From CAZRXG01 sp964603985 (lineage in GTDB: Bacteria; Chloroflexota; Anaerolineae; Aggregatilineales; UBA3940), in the NCBI GenBank assembly GCA_964603985.1, contig CAZRXG010000003.1, positions 184,664 through 248,663 of the forward strand: 64,000 nt of DNA. The letters are read 5' to 3'. Position numbers and translations under genes: made by a program. Below, one piece after another: positions 15,411 through 25,285 of this stretch. The notes beneath the pieces were generated by a model that saw nothing but the letters and a program-made list of their open reading frames with translations, was not told the origin of the DNA and searched no databases. The stretch's first letter is position 1, and the number at the start of each line of letters is the position of its first letter.

Positions 15411-17411
15411 TCACGGGAGCGGCCCTCGCACGTGGTCACCGGTCGGAAGATCGGGGGTGGCAAGCCGCACACCGCCGACCGGGTCATACAGCCCGACGTT
15501 GAGCCAGTACGGGCCGGGTGGCGCGTCACCCGGCAGGAAGAGATCATGCGCCTGGACGATCAGGTCGCCTTCTCGCCACTGCGGGGCGGGCACACCCAAC
15601 ACGTCACTCTGGGCGACGATGTTCCCCGCTTCGTCGGTCAGGTGCACGAAGATGCGTAGTTGCGTGGTACTTGGCCGGGCCGCGCGCCATCCGGTCAGCA
15701 GGGTGAATCCGCCTCCCGGCTCGGCCTCACCGACCATCTCAAGACCAACCAGCATGACCAGCGGCTGCCCGGCGAGGTCGCCGGGGACGTGGAAATCCAC
15801 CTCCGCGCCAGTCGCAGCCGATAGCACACCGGCCCGATCCCCCTGGAGCGTGTACCGGGCGTAAGGCACACCAGTGCGAAGCGGGTCGGGGCGGAATCCC
15901 CAACCATCGAGGTGGGCAGCGAGCACCGGGTGCAGCGTGATGAAGTCGGGCACGATTACGTGGACGGCATCGTCCGCACCGGGGGACGGCACCAGAAGCG
16001 CAGTCTGCGGGTCGAAAAAGCCAAGCGCGCTCGCCTGGCCCTTGTCGGCCATCAACAGGTACATCGAGGCGGGATCCATCTCGTAGGGTGTCAGGCCACC
16101 AACGGCGGTGGGGGATGCATCACCGTATGTATCGAGGTCAGCGGCAATGAGGCGGTATTCATCCTGGTACAGGAAGCGAATAACCGGGTTGTCATTCCAG
16201 GTTGTGAAGTACCCCCGCGCGGTATGACCCAGTTGCAGCGCCACGCCGAGCACAACCACCAGCGCGACTCCCGCCCCCGGCAGGGGATGTCTGGCCCGGC
16301 GGGCAAGCTGGTGCGCCGCGACCGCAGTGATGGCCGGGAACACGTAGACGATCCCCAGCAGGCCAATCGTGCGCGACGGGTTGACCGGGCGCTCGGTGAC
16401 GAGCGTAGGGATCAGCATCCCCACCAACCACAACAGAGCCAGCGCGTAACCAGGGCGGCGCTCATCGCCGGAGTCGAAGAGTTTCCACAACGCCCAGCCC
16501 AGCCCGGCGTAAAAGAAGAGCGCCATCAAGGGGGTGGGGAAGATCGGCTGATCCTGGACGTTGAACTCCAACCCATGATCACCTCTAACGGAGAAAACGC
16601 CCAGCACAGGGCCTACGTTAGCCAGCACCGGGCCAATGTCCCCCACCAGAAGCGCCTCAAGGGGCGCATCGACCTCCTCAGCACGGACGGCGGTGGCCGG
16701 GTCAGACCAGGCACGCGCCAGCGGGATGGCGACGATCCCGGCGACCGCCAGGCTCAGACCCAACCGCCACCACTTCCCGCGAACCCACTCCTTCTTCATC
16801 AGGGCCACGAGGCCGACCCAGATCAGCAGAACGGCAGGGAAGACCAGCGCCGAGGGATAGGTGTACAGGGTCGCGCCCAACGCCAGCCCGGCCAGCACAT
16901 AATGCCACAGGGGAGGCCGCTCGCTTTGCAGCAGGCGCAGAGTGAGATAGGCCACCAGCAGACCCATGACGGGCATGCTGCCGGTGCGAACTGCCAGCCG
17001 CGAGAACATCAGCGCCCAGAAGGATGTCGCCATCCCGGCGGCGGCAACCATCCCCGCGCCACGCCCGAACAGGCGTCGGGCCAGGCTGAAGCTGAGCGCG
17101 ACGCCCAGCATGCTGAAGGCAATCGACGGCAGCCGGGCCGCCAGGAGGTTGTCCCCGATCAGACGGAACGAGACCGCCTGTATCAGGAGGTAGAGAACCT
17201 CACGCCCCCCACCATAGGGGTAAAGCGGGCGAATGTCGCCCCCAAGGATCAGCCGGGCGTTGAGCCAGTTGCGCACCTCATCATGGATCAGACCGGGCGG
17301 CGCCTCAGAGAAGCTGGCGACGCGCAGGCCAAAGCCGAGGAGCAGGATCAGCAGCATCAGCCCCCACTCCCGGCCTCGCAGCGGGCGCGGCTTGAGGCAC
17401 GACGGTCTCAC
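15411..17411 (-). CDS. GT39-like membrane glycosyltransferase with C-terminal beta-sandwich domain
   Basis: 666 residues. The N-terminal half has about 11-12 membrane segments of the ArnT/PMT kind, with the early acidic pair GLIHDEVRNWLNA expected in a loop facing the polyprenyl-phosphate sugar donor. The C-terminal roughly 250 residues are soluble and end in a beta domain (LRIFVHLTDEAGNIVAQSDV, then LFLPGDAPPGPYWLNVGLYD) that recurs in the 21086 and 23375 proteins. The GTG at 17411 overlaps the upstream stop as GTGA; the 80 or so residues upstream of it in the open frame are low-complexity shadow. Probably transfers a sugar to lipid or protein outside the membrane; donor and acceptor unknown. 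Confidence 0.82.
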   Translation of the reverse strand: MRPSCLKPRPLRGREWGLMLLILLLGFGLRVASFSEAPPGLIHDEVRNWLNARLILGGDIRPLYPYGGGREVLYLLIQAVSFRLIGDNLLAARLPSIAFSMLGVALSFSLARRLFGRGAGMVAAAGMATSFWALMFSRLAVRTGSMPVMGLLVAYLTLRLLQSERPPLWHYVLAGLALGATLYTYPSALVFPAVLLIWVGLVALMKKEWVRGKWWRLGLSLAVAGIVAIPLARAWSDPATAVRAEEVDAPLEALLVGDIGPVLANVGPVLGVFSVRGDHGLEFNVQDQPIFPTPLMALFFYAGLGWALWKLFDSGDERRPGYALALLWLVGMLIPTLVTERPVNPSRTIGLLGIVYVFPAITAVAAHQLARRARHPLPGAGVALVVVLGVALQLGHTARGYFTTWNDNPVIRFLYQDEYRLIAADLDTYGDASPTAVGGLTPYEMDPASMYLLMADKGQASALGFFDPQTALLVPSPGADDAVHVIVPDFITLHPVLAAHLDGWGFRPDPLRTGVPYARYTLQGDRAGVLSAATGAEVDFHVPGDLAGQPLVMLVGLEMVGEAEPGGGFTLLTGWRAARPSTTQLRIFVHLTDEAGNIVAQSDVLGVPAPQWREGDLIVQAHDLFLPGDAPPGPYWLNVGLYDPVGGVRLATPDLPTGDHVRGPLP

Positions 17412-19210
17412 GGCTGCTTCCCCCCGTCCGGCTCGTGCCTGGGGGGGGCCCTGCGCAGCGCCCACACCAGCGTCGCGAGCATGGCGAGCGTCCACGCCCA
17501 AGCCACGCCGACGAAGCCTATCCAGCCCCGCCGGATGTGGACGGTCTCGGTGGACGGGGTCGGCTTCACGGCATAGAGCCACAGGTGATCGACGCCATCG
17601 TAGCTGACGACCAGCTCCGGTGGGTACCCCTGTACAGCCTCCCAGGCTGGCTGCCATGCTTCGACCTCCAGACGCCGCCTAAGCGCCAGCAGGCTGAAGG
17701 CATAGTACTCCAGGTCAGGGGACACCCGTTCTTCGATCTTACCGGCGAAATACTGGTCGGCAGAGTCCTTGAGCGGTGGTGTCATCCCAACCCGGAGCGC
17801 TCTGGAGTTGGGTTGGCTGTTGAGATAATCTGTGGCATAGCAGATGCCCTCGTTCTCGCCCAGCATCTCGACCATGTTGGCGGCAGCGCGGTTGCCACCC
17901 AGCAGGTAATTGTGATGCGCCCCATAATCCGGCGCAAAGGGCAGGGTAACCAACGCCTGAAGACCGACTGTCAGCCCAATCAGAACGGCGGGCAGCGCCC
18001 TGGGCGCGCGCTTCCCCCGGCTTGTGAGCGTCTCCCGGACGAGGTCTATCAGGCCGATCAGGCCCACCGCAGCCAGGATCGCCACCGACAGGTGAACGGG
18101 CAGGATGTAGCGCGCAGTCTGCTTGGCACCAAGGGTCATCTGGACGGTGAAGAAGACGGGATAAGCAACCAGCAGCCAGAAGACGGTCGGGGGGAGCGGT
18201 GGACGAACCCATTTGCGCCACAGGGTATAGTGTCCCAGTGCGACCCCGACCAGCGGCAGCGTCAGGAACGTCTCGTTGAAGGCGACGGTGACCGGATAGA
18301 AGAAGACACCCGGGCGCTCGTCGTAGTAGAGCCTCCCGCCGAAGAAGCGCGGGTTGATGTGCGGGGTGGTGATGTGCTGCTCCGCACCGGCGAACATGCT
18401 CTCCAGCACATCGTAGGGCTTGACCCACATGGCGGGCCAGAGCGCGAAGGGGATGACGAGCATCACGACCCACAGCAGGCCGGGTAGGATCGCTCCCTCC
18501 CAGGCCACCCTCAGCATCCAGCGCCCGCGCCCCTCCACGTGACTGGCCCACTCACCGCGCAGTCGTGTGACCAGGTGCACCAGCAGCGCCAGGCCGGTGA
18601 AGGGGACGAGAAACAGCGCCGGAGTCTTGGTCAGCAGCGCGAAGCCGCCCACCAACCCCGACGCCAACAGGTAGCCTCGCCGCCCGGTTTGCAGGCTGAG
18701 GAGCAGCAGCAGCGCCGAGAGCAGCATCAGGGTGCTGACCAGCGCGTCGACGTGCAGGGCGCGGCTTTGCGACAGGTAATAGGGAGCAAAGGTGAGCAGC
18801 CCGGCAGATGCCAGGGCGAGCGGCCAGCCACCCAGACGGCGCAGCGCCAGCGCTATCGCAACCAGCAGCCCTGTCAGGACAAGCGCCAGACCAAGCACCC
18901 CGATCGCCATGTCTGCGCCAAACTTGGTAACGCCGGGCGGGATGGCCCAATTCGTAAGCAGCCCGGCGGGCGTGTCGAACGTGGCTCTGTGGAAGTGCAG
19001 CGTCAGCCCGCTGATCGCCATGACCGTGAAGCCAGGATGGCGTGTCTGGTACATCTCCTCCCAGTTGCGGCTGCGCAGGGCACGATTAAACGCCTCGGCG
19101 CGCGCCAGCCATTGGTATGGGCGCGACCGTGGCTGGTAGGTGCGCAGGAAAAACGCAACCAGGAGTAGTCCAACCAGCAGGCCGGTCGAGATGCGACGCG
19201 ATGGTCTCAC
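17408..19210 (-). CDS. GT39-like membrane glycosyltransferase, paralogue 2
   Basis: 600 residues with about 10-11 membrane segments (opening LLVGLLLVAFFLRTYQP). It is a close tandem paralogue of the 19207 protein, with equal length and long shared stretches such as VGGFALLTKTPALFLVPFTG and ATLVWALRRA-like ends. A periplasm-side loop has the family RHPGFTVM segment. The C-terminus ends with a soluble part containing YPPELVVSYDGVDHLWLYA and a final membrane helix. The GTG start at 19210 overlaps the previous stop as GTGA, and the stop overlaps the next gene the same way. The call rests on topology and similarity to PMT/ArnT-like proteins; the substrate is unknown. Confidence 0.82.
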   Translation of the reverse strand: MRPSRRISTGLLVGLLLVAFFLRTYQPRSRPYQWLARAEAFNRALRSRNWEEMYQTRHPGFTVMAISGLTLHFHRATFDTPAGLLTNWAIPPGVTKFGADMAIGVLGLALVLTGLLVAIALALRRLGGWPLALASAGLLTFAPYYLSQSRALHVDALVSTLMLLSALLLLLSLQTGRRGYLLASGLVGGFALLTKTPALFLVPFTGLALLVHLVTRLRGEWASHVEGRGRWMLRVAWEGAILPGLLWVVMLVIPFALWPAMWVKPYDVLESMFAGAEQHITTPHINPRFFGGRLYYDERPGVFFYPVTVAFNETFLTLPLVGVALGHYTLWRKWVRPPLPPTVFWLLVAYPVFFTVQMTLGAKQTARYILPVHLSVAILAAVGLIGLIDLVRETLTSRGKRAPRALPAVLIGLTVGLQALVTLPFAPDYGAHHNYLLGGNRAAANMVEMLGENEGICYATDYLNSQPNSRALRVGMTPPLKDSADQYFAGKIEERVSPDLEYYAFSLLALRRRLEVEAWQPAWEAVQGYPPELVVSYDGVDHLWLYAVKPTPSTETVHIRRGWIGFVGVAWAWTLAMLATLVWALRRAPPRHEPDGGKQP

Positions 19211-21009
19211 GGCTGCCTCCCCTCGGCTGGCTCACTCATTGGGGAAACCCTGCGCAGCGCCCACACCAACGTCACGAGCAGGGCGAGCGTCCACGCCCAC
19301 GCCACGCCGACGAAGCCTATCCAACCCCGCCGGATGTGGACGGTCTCGGTGTCCGGGGTGGGCTTCATGGCATAGAGCCACAGGTGATCGACGCCATCGT
19401 AGCTGACGACCAACTCCGGCGGCTGCCCCTGCACGGCCTCCCATGCCGATTCCCACTCATCGATCCGGAGGCGCCGCTGGAGCGCCGTCAGGCTGAAGAT
19501 GTAGTACTCCGTATCGGGGAGCAAGCTGTTCTCGATCCCACCGGCGAAATACTGTTCAACCGAGACTTTGAGCGGCTGCGTCACCCCAACTTGTGTCGCC
19601 TCCGGGTCGGGTTGGCCGTTAAGGTAATTGGTGACGTGGCGTATGCCCTCATTTTCCCCCAGCACCTCAATCATGCCGACCGCAGCCCGGTTGCCGCCCA
19701 ACAAATAATTGTGATGTGCCCCATAGTCCGGCGCAAGAGGCAAGGTGACCAACGCCTGCAAACCAACCGTCAGCCCGACCAGAACGGCAGGCAGCGCCTC
19801 AGGCACGCGTTTACCCCGTTGTGCAAGGGCCTTCTGGACAAGGTCGATCAGGCCGACCAGCCCCACCGCAGCCAGGATCACAACCGGCATGTGAACGGGC
19901 AAGATGTATCGCTCGGTTCGCTTGGCACCCAGAGTCATCTGGATGGCGAAGAAGGCGGGATAGGCAAAAAGCAGCCAGAAGACGGTTGGCGGAAGTGGCT
20001 GCCGGACTCGCTTACGCCACAGGGTATAGTGCCCCAACGCAACCACGACCAGCGGCAGGGTCAGGAAGGTTTCATTGAAAGCGAAGGTGACCGGGTAAAA
20101 AAACTTGCTGGGCGTTGTATGAGTGTAGATCCTGCCCGCGAAGAAACGCGGGTTCCTGTGGGCATCCACGACGTGCTCCTTCGTCCCTTGGAACATGCTC
20201 TCCAGCACGTCGTACGGCTTGACCCACATGGCGGGCCACAGCAAGAAGGGGATGACGAGCATCACGACCCACAGCAGTCCGGGCAGGATCGCCGCTTTCC
20301 AGGCTGTCCTCAGCATCCAGCGCCCACGCCCCTCCGTGTGGTCAGCCCACTCGCCGCGCAGCTTGCCTACCAGGTGCACCAACAGCGCCAGGCCGGTGAA
20401 GGGGACGAGAAACAGCGCCGGAGTCTTGGTCAGCAGCGCGAAGCCGCCCACCAACCCCGACGCCAACAGGTAGCCTCGCCGCCCGGTTTGCAGGTTGAGG
20501 AGCAGCAGCAGCGCCGAGAACAGCATCAGGCTGCTGACCAGCGCATCGACGTGCAGGGACTGGCTCAGCGACAGAATGAAGGGGGCGAAGGTGAGCAGCC
20601 CGGCAGATGCCAGAGCGAGCGACCAGCCGCCCAGACGGCGCAGCGCCAGCGCAATCGCGACGATCAACGCCGACAAAACCAGCGCCAGGCCGAGCACGCC
20701 GACCGTCATGCGCGCGCCGAAGTCGGTGGCGGTGGGATGGATGGCCCAGGTGAACAACACCCTTGCGGGTGTATCCTGTACGGCCTGGTAAAGCTGCAAC
20801 GTCAGCCCGCTGACGACCATCACCGTGAAGCCGGGATGCCGCGACCTATAAGTTCCATCCAGGTCACGGCTGCGCAGGGCGCTGGTAAACGCCTCGGCGC
20901 GGTCAAGCCACTGGTTGGGGCGCGACTGTGGCCGGTAGGCGCGCAGAAAAAACGCAACCAGGAAGATCGCGAGCAGCAGGCCGCTTGCCGTCCGCCGCGA
21001 CAATGCCAT
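19207..21009 (-). CDS. GT39-like membrane glycosyltransferase, paralogue 1
   Basis: 600 residues, ATG at 21009 (MALSRRTASGLLLAIFLVAF). It has about 10-11 membrane segments and the same layout as the 17408 protein, with near-identical blocks in the middle (LLLLNLQTGRRGYLLASG, ALFLVPFTGLALLVHLV) and end (YDGVDHLWLYAMKPTPDTET). Both the coding sequence and the overlap with the following gene are copied, so the pair arose by tandem duplication. Divergence is spread along the gene, most visibly in the extracytoplasmic loops, which suggests different acceptors. Confidence 0.82.
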   Translation of the reverse strand: MALSRRTASGLLLAIFLVAFFLRAYRPQSRPNQWLDRAEAFTSALRSRDLDGTYRSRHPGFTVMVVSGLTLQLYQAVQDTPARVLFTWAIHPTATDFGARMTVGVLGLALVLSALIVAIALALRRLGGWSLALASAGLLTFAPFILSLSQSLHVDALVSSLMLFSALLLLLNLQTGRRGYLLASGLVGGFALLTKTPALFLVPFTGLALLVHLVGKLRGEWADHTEGRGRWMLRTAWKAAILPGLLWVVMLVIPFLLWPAMWVKPYDVLESMFQGTKEHVVDAHRNPRFFAGRIYTHTTPSKFFYPVTFAFNETFLTLPLVVVALGHYTLWRKRVRQPLPPTVFWLLFAYPAFFAIQMTLGAKRTERYILPVHMPVVILAAVGLVGLIDLVQKALAQRGKRVPEALPAVLVGLTVGLQALVTLPLAPDYGAHHNYLLGGNRAAVGMIEVLGENEGIRHVTNYLNGQPDPEATQVGVTQPLKVSVEQYFAGGIENSLLPDTEYYIFSLTALQRRLRIDEWESAWEAVQGQPPELVVSYDGVDHLWLYAMKPTPDTETVHIRRGWIGFVGVAWAWTLALLVTLVWALRRVSPMSEPAEGRQP

Positions 21010-21085
21010 TAAGTGCCTCCTTGCATCTCACACAGTTCTCTTGCCAGCACCAACCGCCAGCATCGACAGGCCCCGCGCGCCATGA

Positions 21086-23335
21086 TCACTCCTCAGCCGG
21101 GAGCACCCGGATGGTGTTGAGCAGCAGCCAACTATCAACGATGTGTCCATCCTCAGCGATGATGTTCAGGCGCTCCCCGTCGGTGCCGGAGAACCAGCCC
21201 AACTCAAGCTCGTAAAAGCCGGGCGGGGTATCTTCCGGCAGCTTGAGCTTACGCACGTCCTCATAGACCTCTCCTGGAACCCACTCACTGGTGCGGACAT
21301 CCGGGCCGACGGGCGCGCCATCGAAGCTGGCGAGCTTGGCCTCCCAGCCCTTGACGACGTGCAGGAACACGTAGTAATCCTCGTCCTGAGGCGGGTCAAG
21401 AGCCTGCCAGTAAAGGACGACCTTGACGTTCATCCCCGGCTGCAAGACGCGCCGCTTGATCTTGTAGCCGACCAGCGCGAAGCGGTTATCCCAGTTGATG
21501 AAGAGCGGGTTGGGATACTCGGCATCGGGGTCGGCCTCGACGACTATCCCGGCCAGACGGAGCGCCTCATCTTCGGCATCGGGGTGGTCGATGGGCAGGC
21601 GGCCCGCTTCCGGATTGTACAGCCCTATGTAGACCGCCCCCTTCTCAGGAGCATAAGCAGTCTCAGGCAGGAAAAGGCGGTAGGTCTCCGTGAATACGTG
21701 TCCGGGCCGCCACCAGTTCGAGGGATAATTACCAAGGCCGGTGTAGGTATCGCGCTGCGCGATCAAAGCTCCACCTTTGTTGAGAGCGTGGATGTAAACC
21801 GCGTATGGCTCATCGGTTGGCTTGAGAACTTCCCAGGTGACGGTCACGTCAAGGTGCTGACCGGCCCGCAGCGTGACAGGGCTGACCCGGTAATCCAGGA
21901 TGCGGGCGACATCGCCGACGGGGATATTGAGCGGGTCGGAGGGCGGGTCAGCCTGGGCGGGCAGCGCATAAGCCGGGGCCAGGTAACCAAGCAGGGCGAC
22001 CAGCACGAAGGCCAGCATCCCCGCGCCGACCAGGCCGCTCGCAGCAGCCTGCACCCTGCCCGGCAGCGGGACGATCAGACCTAGGGCAACCAGCACGGCA
22101 AACGCCGGGAGGCCGGGAAAGAAGAAGCGCCCCATCGCACCTGCCGGGCTGACGGTGATGTAGGCATAGAGCACGGCCAGGTTGATCAGGACAGACGTGA
22201 TTGGCAGGATCGCCATCCGCCATTGTACGCCGCCGGGTGATTTGCCCTTGCTCACCCACGCCCTGACGAGCACGCCCAGCAGCCCTGCCACCCCAACGCC
22301 GCACAACACACCAACCGCATCGTAGAGTGTGTCGGGCAATGGGATCTGCCCGTAGCCGAAGCGCCCCCACAGCGTTGTCCACGCATAGCGCAATTCGCGC
22401 CCGGCGAGAGTCACCCCGGCACGCGGGTCGCGCACGCCCCAGATTTCGGTCAGGCGCAAAAAGCCGGTCGGCTCGCCGTACAGAACGACGTTCCGGGCAT
22501 ACCACCACCCCGCGATGAGCACGGCCAGGCCGAGGATGACGGCATTCGCGCGTACAAAGGCACGCCATTTTCGCCCCTCATCCCCCAGGAACGCGGCCAA
22601 AACCAGCGCCACCTCGACGACGGCCAGCATCGCCAGCAGGTTGAATTTGACCAGCAGACCAGCTCCGTACAGGACGCCCAGGGTCACGATCCCGCGCGTG
22701 CTCAGGCCATCGCGGACGACCAGCAGGGCCGCGTAGAGGATCGCCGCGCCGACCAACCCGGCGGGCACGTCATTGTTGACCGCCCCACCAAGGTAGAGAA
22801 ACATCGGGTTGAGCGCCACCAGCGCGCACGCCATCGCGGGGACGGCGGGGCGGTCGGGGGCCAGGAGTCGGGCGATGGCGTAAGTCAGCGCGACTGTACC
22901 CGCCCCCCAGAGAAGCGTCACCCAGCGGGCCAGGTGAGCGGCCAGCGATGCGTCACGGTAGGGCCAGGCCTCGTCCGGCCCGTGCAGGTACATGTTCTTA
23001 TTGTCGGTGCCGATCTCCCAGTAGCGGAACCCCCATACGGGATTGTGCGGTGGTTCATAGAGCGGATCGGCAGGATGCACCCACAGGCTCGCCAGGGCAG
23101 CAGTGGCGTAATAGAGCGGTGGATGGTGGGCCTGGGCATTGCCCTCACCTCCCGACTGGACGGGAAGCTGGCCGTAGTCGGCAATGTAGCGCACATAGCG
23201 GTAATGCCGCACTTCGTCGGTGGCCTCATGGATGGGGTTGACGACGCTGAAAACCACACCCAACACAAGATAGAGCGCCACAAAAAAGGCCGCCCAGGGA
23301 TGTGTGCGGATTGTTGCAACGATACGTCTCGTCAT
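21086..23335 (-). CDS. DUF2142/GT39-like membrane protein with tandem C-terminal beta domains
   Basis: 749 residues. After the first membrane helix comes NPIHEATDEVRHYRYVRYIA and, shortly after, HHPPLYYATAAL, the pattern of DUF2142-type and related mannosyltransferase-like membrane proteins. About ten membrane segments reach to residue 470. The remaining 280 residues hold two similar beta domains (each with a line like VYIHALNKGGALIAQRD or DYYVFLHVVKGWEAKLASFD, and a following PGxYEL/YIGLYN strand), probably outside the cell. The ATG is at 23335. It lies 39 bases after the 23375 gene and belongs to the same glycan operon. Confidence 0.78.
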   Translation of the reverse strand: MTRRIVATIRTHPWAAFFVALYLVLGVVFSVVNPIHEATDEVRHYRYVRYIADYGQLPVQSGGEGNAQAHHPPLYYATAALASLWVHPADPLYEPPHNPVWGFRYWEIGTDNKNMYLHGPDEAWPYRDASLAAHLARWVTLLWGAGTVALTYAIARLLAPDRPAVPAMACALVALNPMFLYLGGAVNNDVPAGLVGAAILYAALLVVRDGLSTRGIVTLGVLYGAGLLVKFNLLAMLAVVEVALVLAAFLGDEGRKWRAFVRANAVILGLAVLIAGWWYARNVVLYGEPTGFLRLTEIWGVRDPRAGVTLAGRELRYAWTTLWGRFGYGQIPLPDTLYDAVGVLCGVGVAGLLGVLVRAWVSKGKSPGGVQWRMAILPITSVLINLAVLYAYITVSPAGAMGRFFFPGLPAFAVLVALGLIVPLPGRVQAAASGLVGAGMLAFVLVALLGYLAPAYALPAQADPPSDPLNIPVGDVARILDYRVSPVTLRAGQHLDVTVTWEVLKPTDEPYAVYIHALNKGGALIAQRDTYTGLGNYPSNWWRPGHVFTETYRLFLPETAYAPEKGAVYIGLYNPEAGRLPIDHPDAEDEALRLAGIVVEADPDAEYPNPLFINWDNRFALVGYKIKRRVLQPGMNVKVVLYWQALDPPQDEDYYVFLHVVKGWEAKLASFDGAPVGPDVRTSEWVPGEVYEDVRKLKLPEDTPPGFYELELGWFSGTDGERLNIIAEDGHIVDSWLLLNTIRVLPAEE

Positions 23336-23374
23336 AGCGGGTGAGGATTGTACCCGATTATGCCGGAGCTTCCA

Positions 23375-25285
23375 CTACTCACCCTGCCCCTCGACGACGG
23401 TGATCGGCCCCAGCAGGATGCTGTCACCGAGCGACGTGCCATCCGCATCGACAGCGGGGAGACGCTCGACGGTATCGGCGTCGTACATCCCGACCCGCAG
23501 CGTATAGGTGCCAGGGGCAAGATCTTCGGGGACGGGGACCGGCCACTCGTCCCAGTCGAAGTAACCGGGCCACCAATCATAGGTGCGGTGCAGGGAGTCT
23601 CCGGGCAGCCCGTCAAACTGCGAGACGAGCGCCCCATCGGCATCGAGCAAGTGCGCGAAGACGGTGTAATTAGCACCGGTCTCACGCAGCGCCGCCCAGT
23701 AGAGCACCAGGTCAAGGTTCTCACCGGGCATGACGACCTCGGCGGCCAGGTCATAGCCCTTGAAGATGATGGCATCACCCAAAAAGACGTGCATCGGAAC
23801 CTGCTGGATGGGCGGGACGCGAAAGATGATCCGGCGCGGCCCCACCATCCCGTTGTTGTACGGGTCATCCAACGAGAGTGCTACCTCTGTCTGCGAGAGA
23901 AACGCAGCATTATCCGACGAGTCATCATAAAAACCCCGCCGGTGAATATTCCGCTCATCTGCAACCAGATATTCGACCCCTCGGCGGGCGAAGTTTGCCA
24001 GAGAATCCTCATGGACGGAGGTGATGGTTTCTACGAAGAAAATCTTCTCACCGGGATACCCCCCATACCCTGGGTCGAATTCTACCCGGTCGTATTCGAC
24101 GGCAATATGGACTCCTTCGGGAACCTGCTCAATAAACCAATCAGCGGTCAGAGCACGTGTGTCGGGGCGACGCTGGTTGGAGCCATAATGCCAGGCTTTT
24201 TGCAGCCAGGGGGCCAGCAAGATCAAAGCCAGGATCAAGGCCACCAACCGGCGATCATGGGCTAGCAGCGCCACCGTCAATCCCCACAACAAGGCAAAAC
24301 CTAACACGATCACGTAGCGCTCCTGGACACGATTGGTCTCAAACAGGCCATTCATTAAGTAAGTGGCAACGACCATCACGACGAGGGCCACCACCATGAC
24401 GCCTTGTGTCCGGTCAAAACGACTACGCGGCCACACCAACACGGCAAAAGGCAAGGCAACAATGACGCCCCAGAAATTGACCCGCCCAAGCTGATCGAGC
24501 AGGTGAGGCCAGGCGCGCTTCAGCGAGACAAATGTGAGCACAGCCTCACGCGTGTAGAGCTGCCGCGCGTGGAAGTTCATAAAAAAAGCCGGCGGGTGAA
24601 ACAACACCCATGTCCCCACTGCCACAACACCTGCCACCAACCCGATGAGTAATAAGCGTGCGCGCGGCGTCCGGGGAACGTAGAGCAAGAGGACCACGCC
24701 AGCGGGAATCAAGATCGGCACCATCGTATACTTCCCCAGCACGGCTGCTATCCCGGCCACAACGGCCAGGCTGATCGCCCACCACCTCGGTTTGCGGGCG
24801 GTGATCAGGCTCAAGCAGAGGGCTAACATACCGGCCAACCACGCCAGATTATCAACCTTGAAGACCTTGGCAAACCGGTAAGCATCAGGCTGGGCGATCA
24901 GGAAGACCATAGCCGCCAATCCCGCCGCCGGGCTGTGCAGAGCACGTGCCGCGCGATAAGCGACTGCTAACGTGAGCACCCCATAAAGTATTGAAAAGTA
25001 ACGGGCCACCAGGAAGCGCATCATCTGACTCGCACCGCCGGGCGTCACAAGGTCGAGCATCCAGAATTCCAGGGCAAGCTCGGCAACGCGCAAAGGAGGA
25101 TAGCGATTCATAAATGTGCCGGTATCGTACAAATAAACGCCAAACTGGTAGATGCGCGGCTCATCCGAATGAAGTTGATACGGCAGCACACCCACAAAGC
25201 CCCGGCTGTAGATCGCTGCCCCAAGCAGCAACAGCAATGCCACAAGAAAATAATGTCGCGGCGCGGTGCGAAGTTTTTTGGTCAT
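23375..25285 (-). CDS. GT39-like membrane glycosyltransferase with C-terminal beta domain
   Basis: 636 residues. The ATG at 25285 overlaps the stop of the upstream GT2 gene (ATGA) and fixes the start; the open frame extends further upstream but only into that gene. Near the N-terminus is LPYQLHSDEPRIYQFGVYL, the acidic loop typical of GT39 enzymes. Roughly eleven membrane segments follow to about residue 390. The rest is soluble, ending with a beta domain (VLYWAALRETGANYTVFAHL, PGTYTLRVGMYDADT) shared with its neighbours. Probably uses polyprenyl-linked sugars at the outer membrane face. Confidence 0.8.
   Translation of the reverse strand: MTKKLRTAPRHYFLVALLLLLGAAIYSRGFVGVLPYQLHSDEPRIYQFGVYLYDTGTFMNRYPPLRVAELALEFWMLDLVTPGGASQMMRFLVARYFSILYGVLTLAVAYRAARALHSPAAGLAAMVFLIAQPDAYRFAKVFKVDNLAWLAGMLALCLSLITARKPRWWAISLAVVAGIAAVLGKYTMVPILIPAGVVLLLYVPRTPRARLLLIGLVAGVVAVGTWVLFHPPAFFMNFHARQLYTREAVLTFVSLKRAWPHLLDQLGRVNFWGVIVALPFAVLVWPRSRFDRTQGVMVVALVVMVVATYLMNGLFETNRVQERYVIVLGFALLWGLTVALLAHDRRLVALILALILLAPWLQKAWHYGSNQRRPDTRALTADWFIEQVPEGVHIAVEYDRVEFDPGYGGYPGEKIFFVETITSVHEDSLANFARRGVEYLVADERNIHRRGFYDDSSDNAAFLSQTEVALSLDDPYNNGMVGPRRIIFRVPPIQQVPMHVFLGDAIIFKGYDLAAEVVMPGENLDLVLYWAALRETGANYTVFAHLLDADGALVSQFDGLPGDSLHRTYDWWPGYFDWDEWPVPVPEDLAPGTYTLRVGMYDADTVERLPAVDADGTSLGDSILLGPITVVEGQGE

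Noticed and set aside
17408..21009. Assembly artefact explaining the tandem GT39-like pair
   Set aside because: The two genes differ throughout at both nucleotide and protein level, so they are real diverged paralogues.
19117..21012. A 631-codon open frame on the plus strand, opposite the GT39-like gene
   Set aside because: It is an antisense shadow. The minus-strand product has coherent membrane helices and a paralogue, while the plus-strand translation is rich in Arg/Gln/His with no domain. Similar long shadows oppose many genes here (for example 15912-17576, 43110-44444, 58141-59493) because of high GC.
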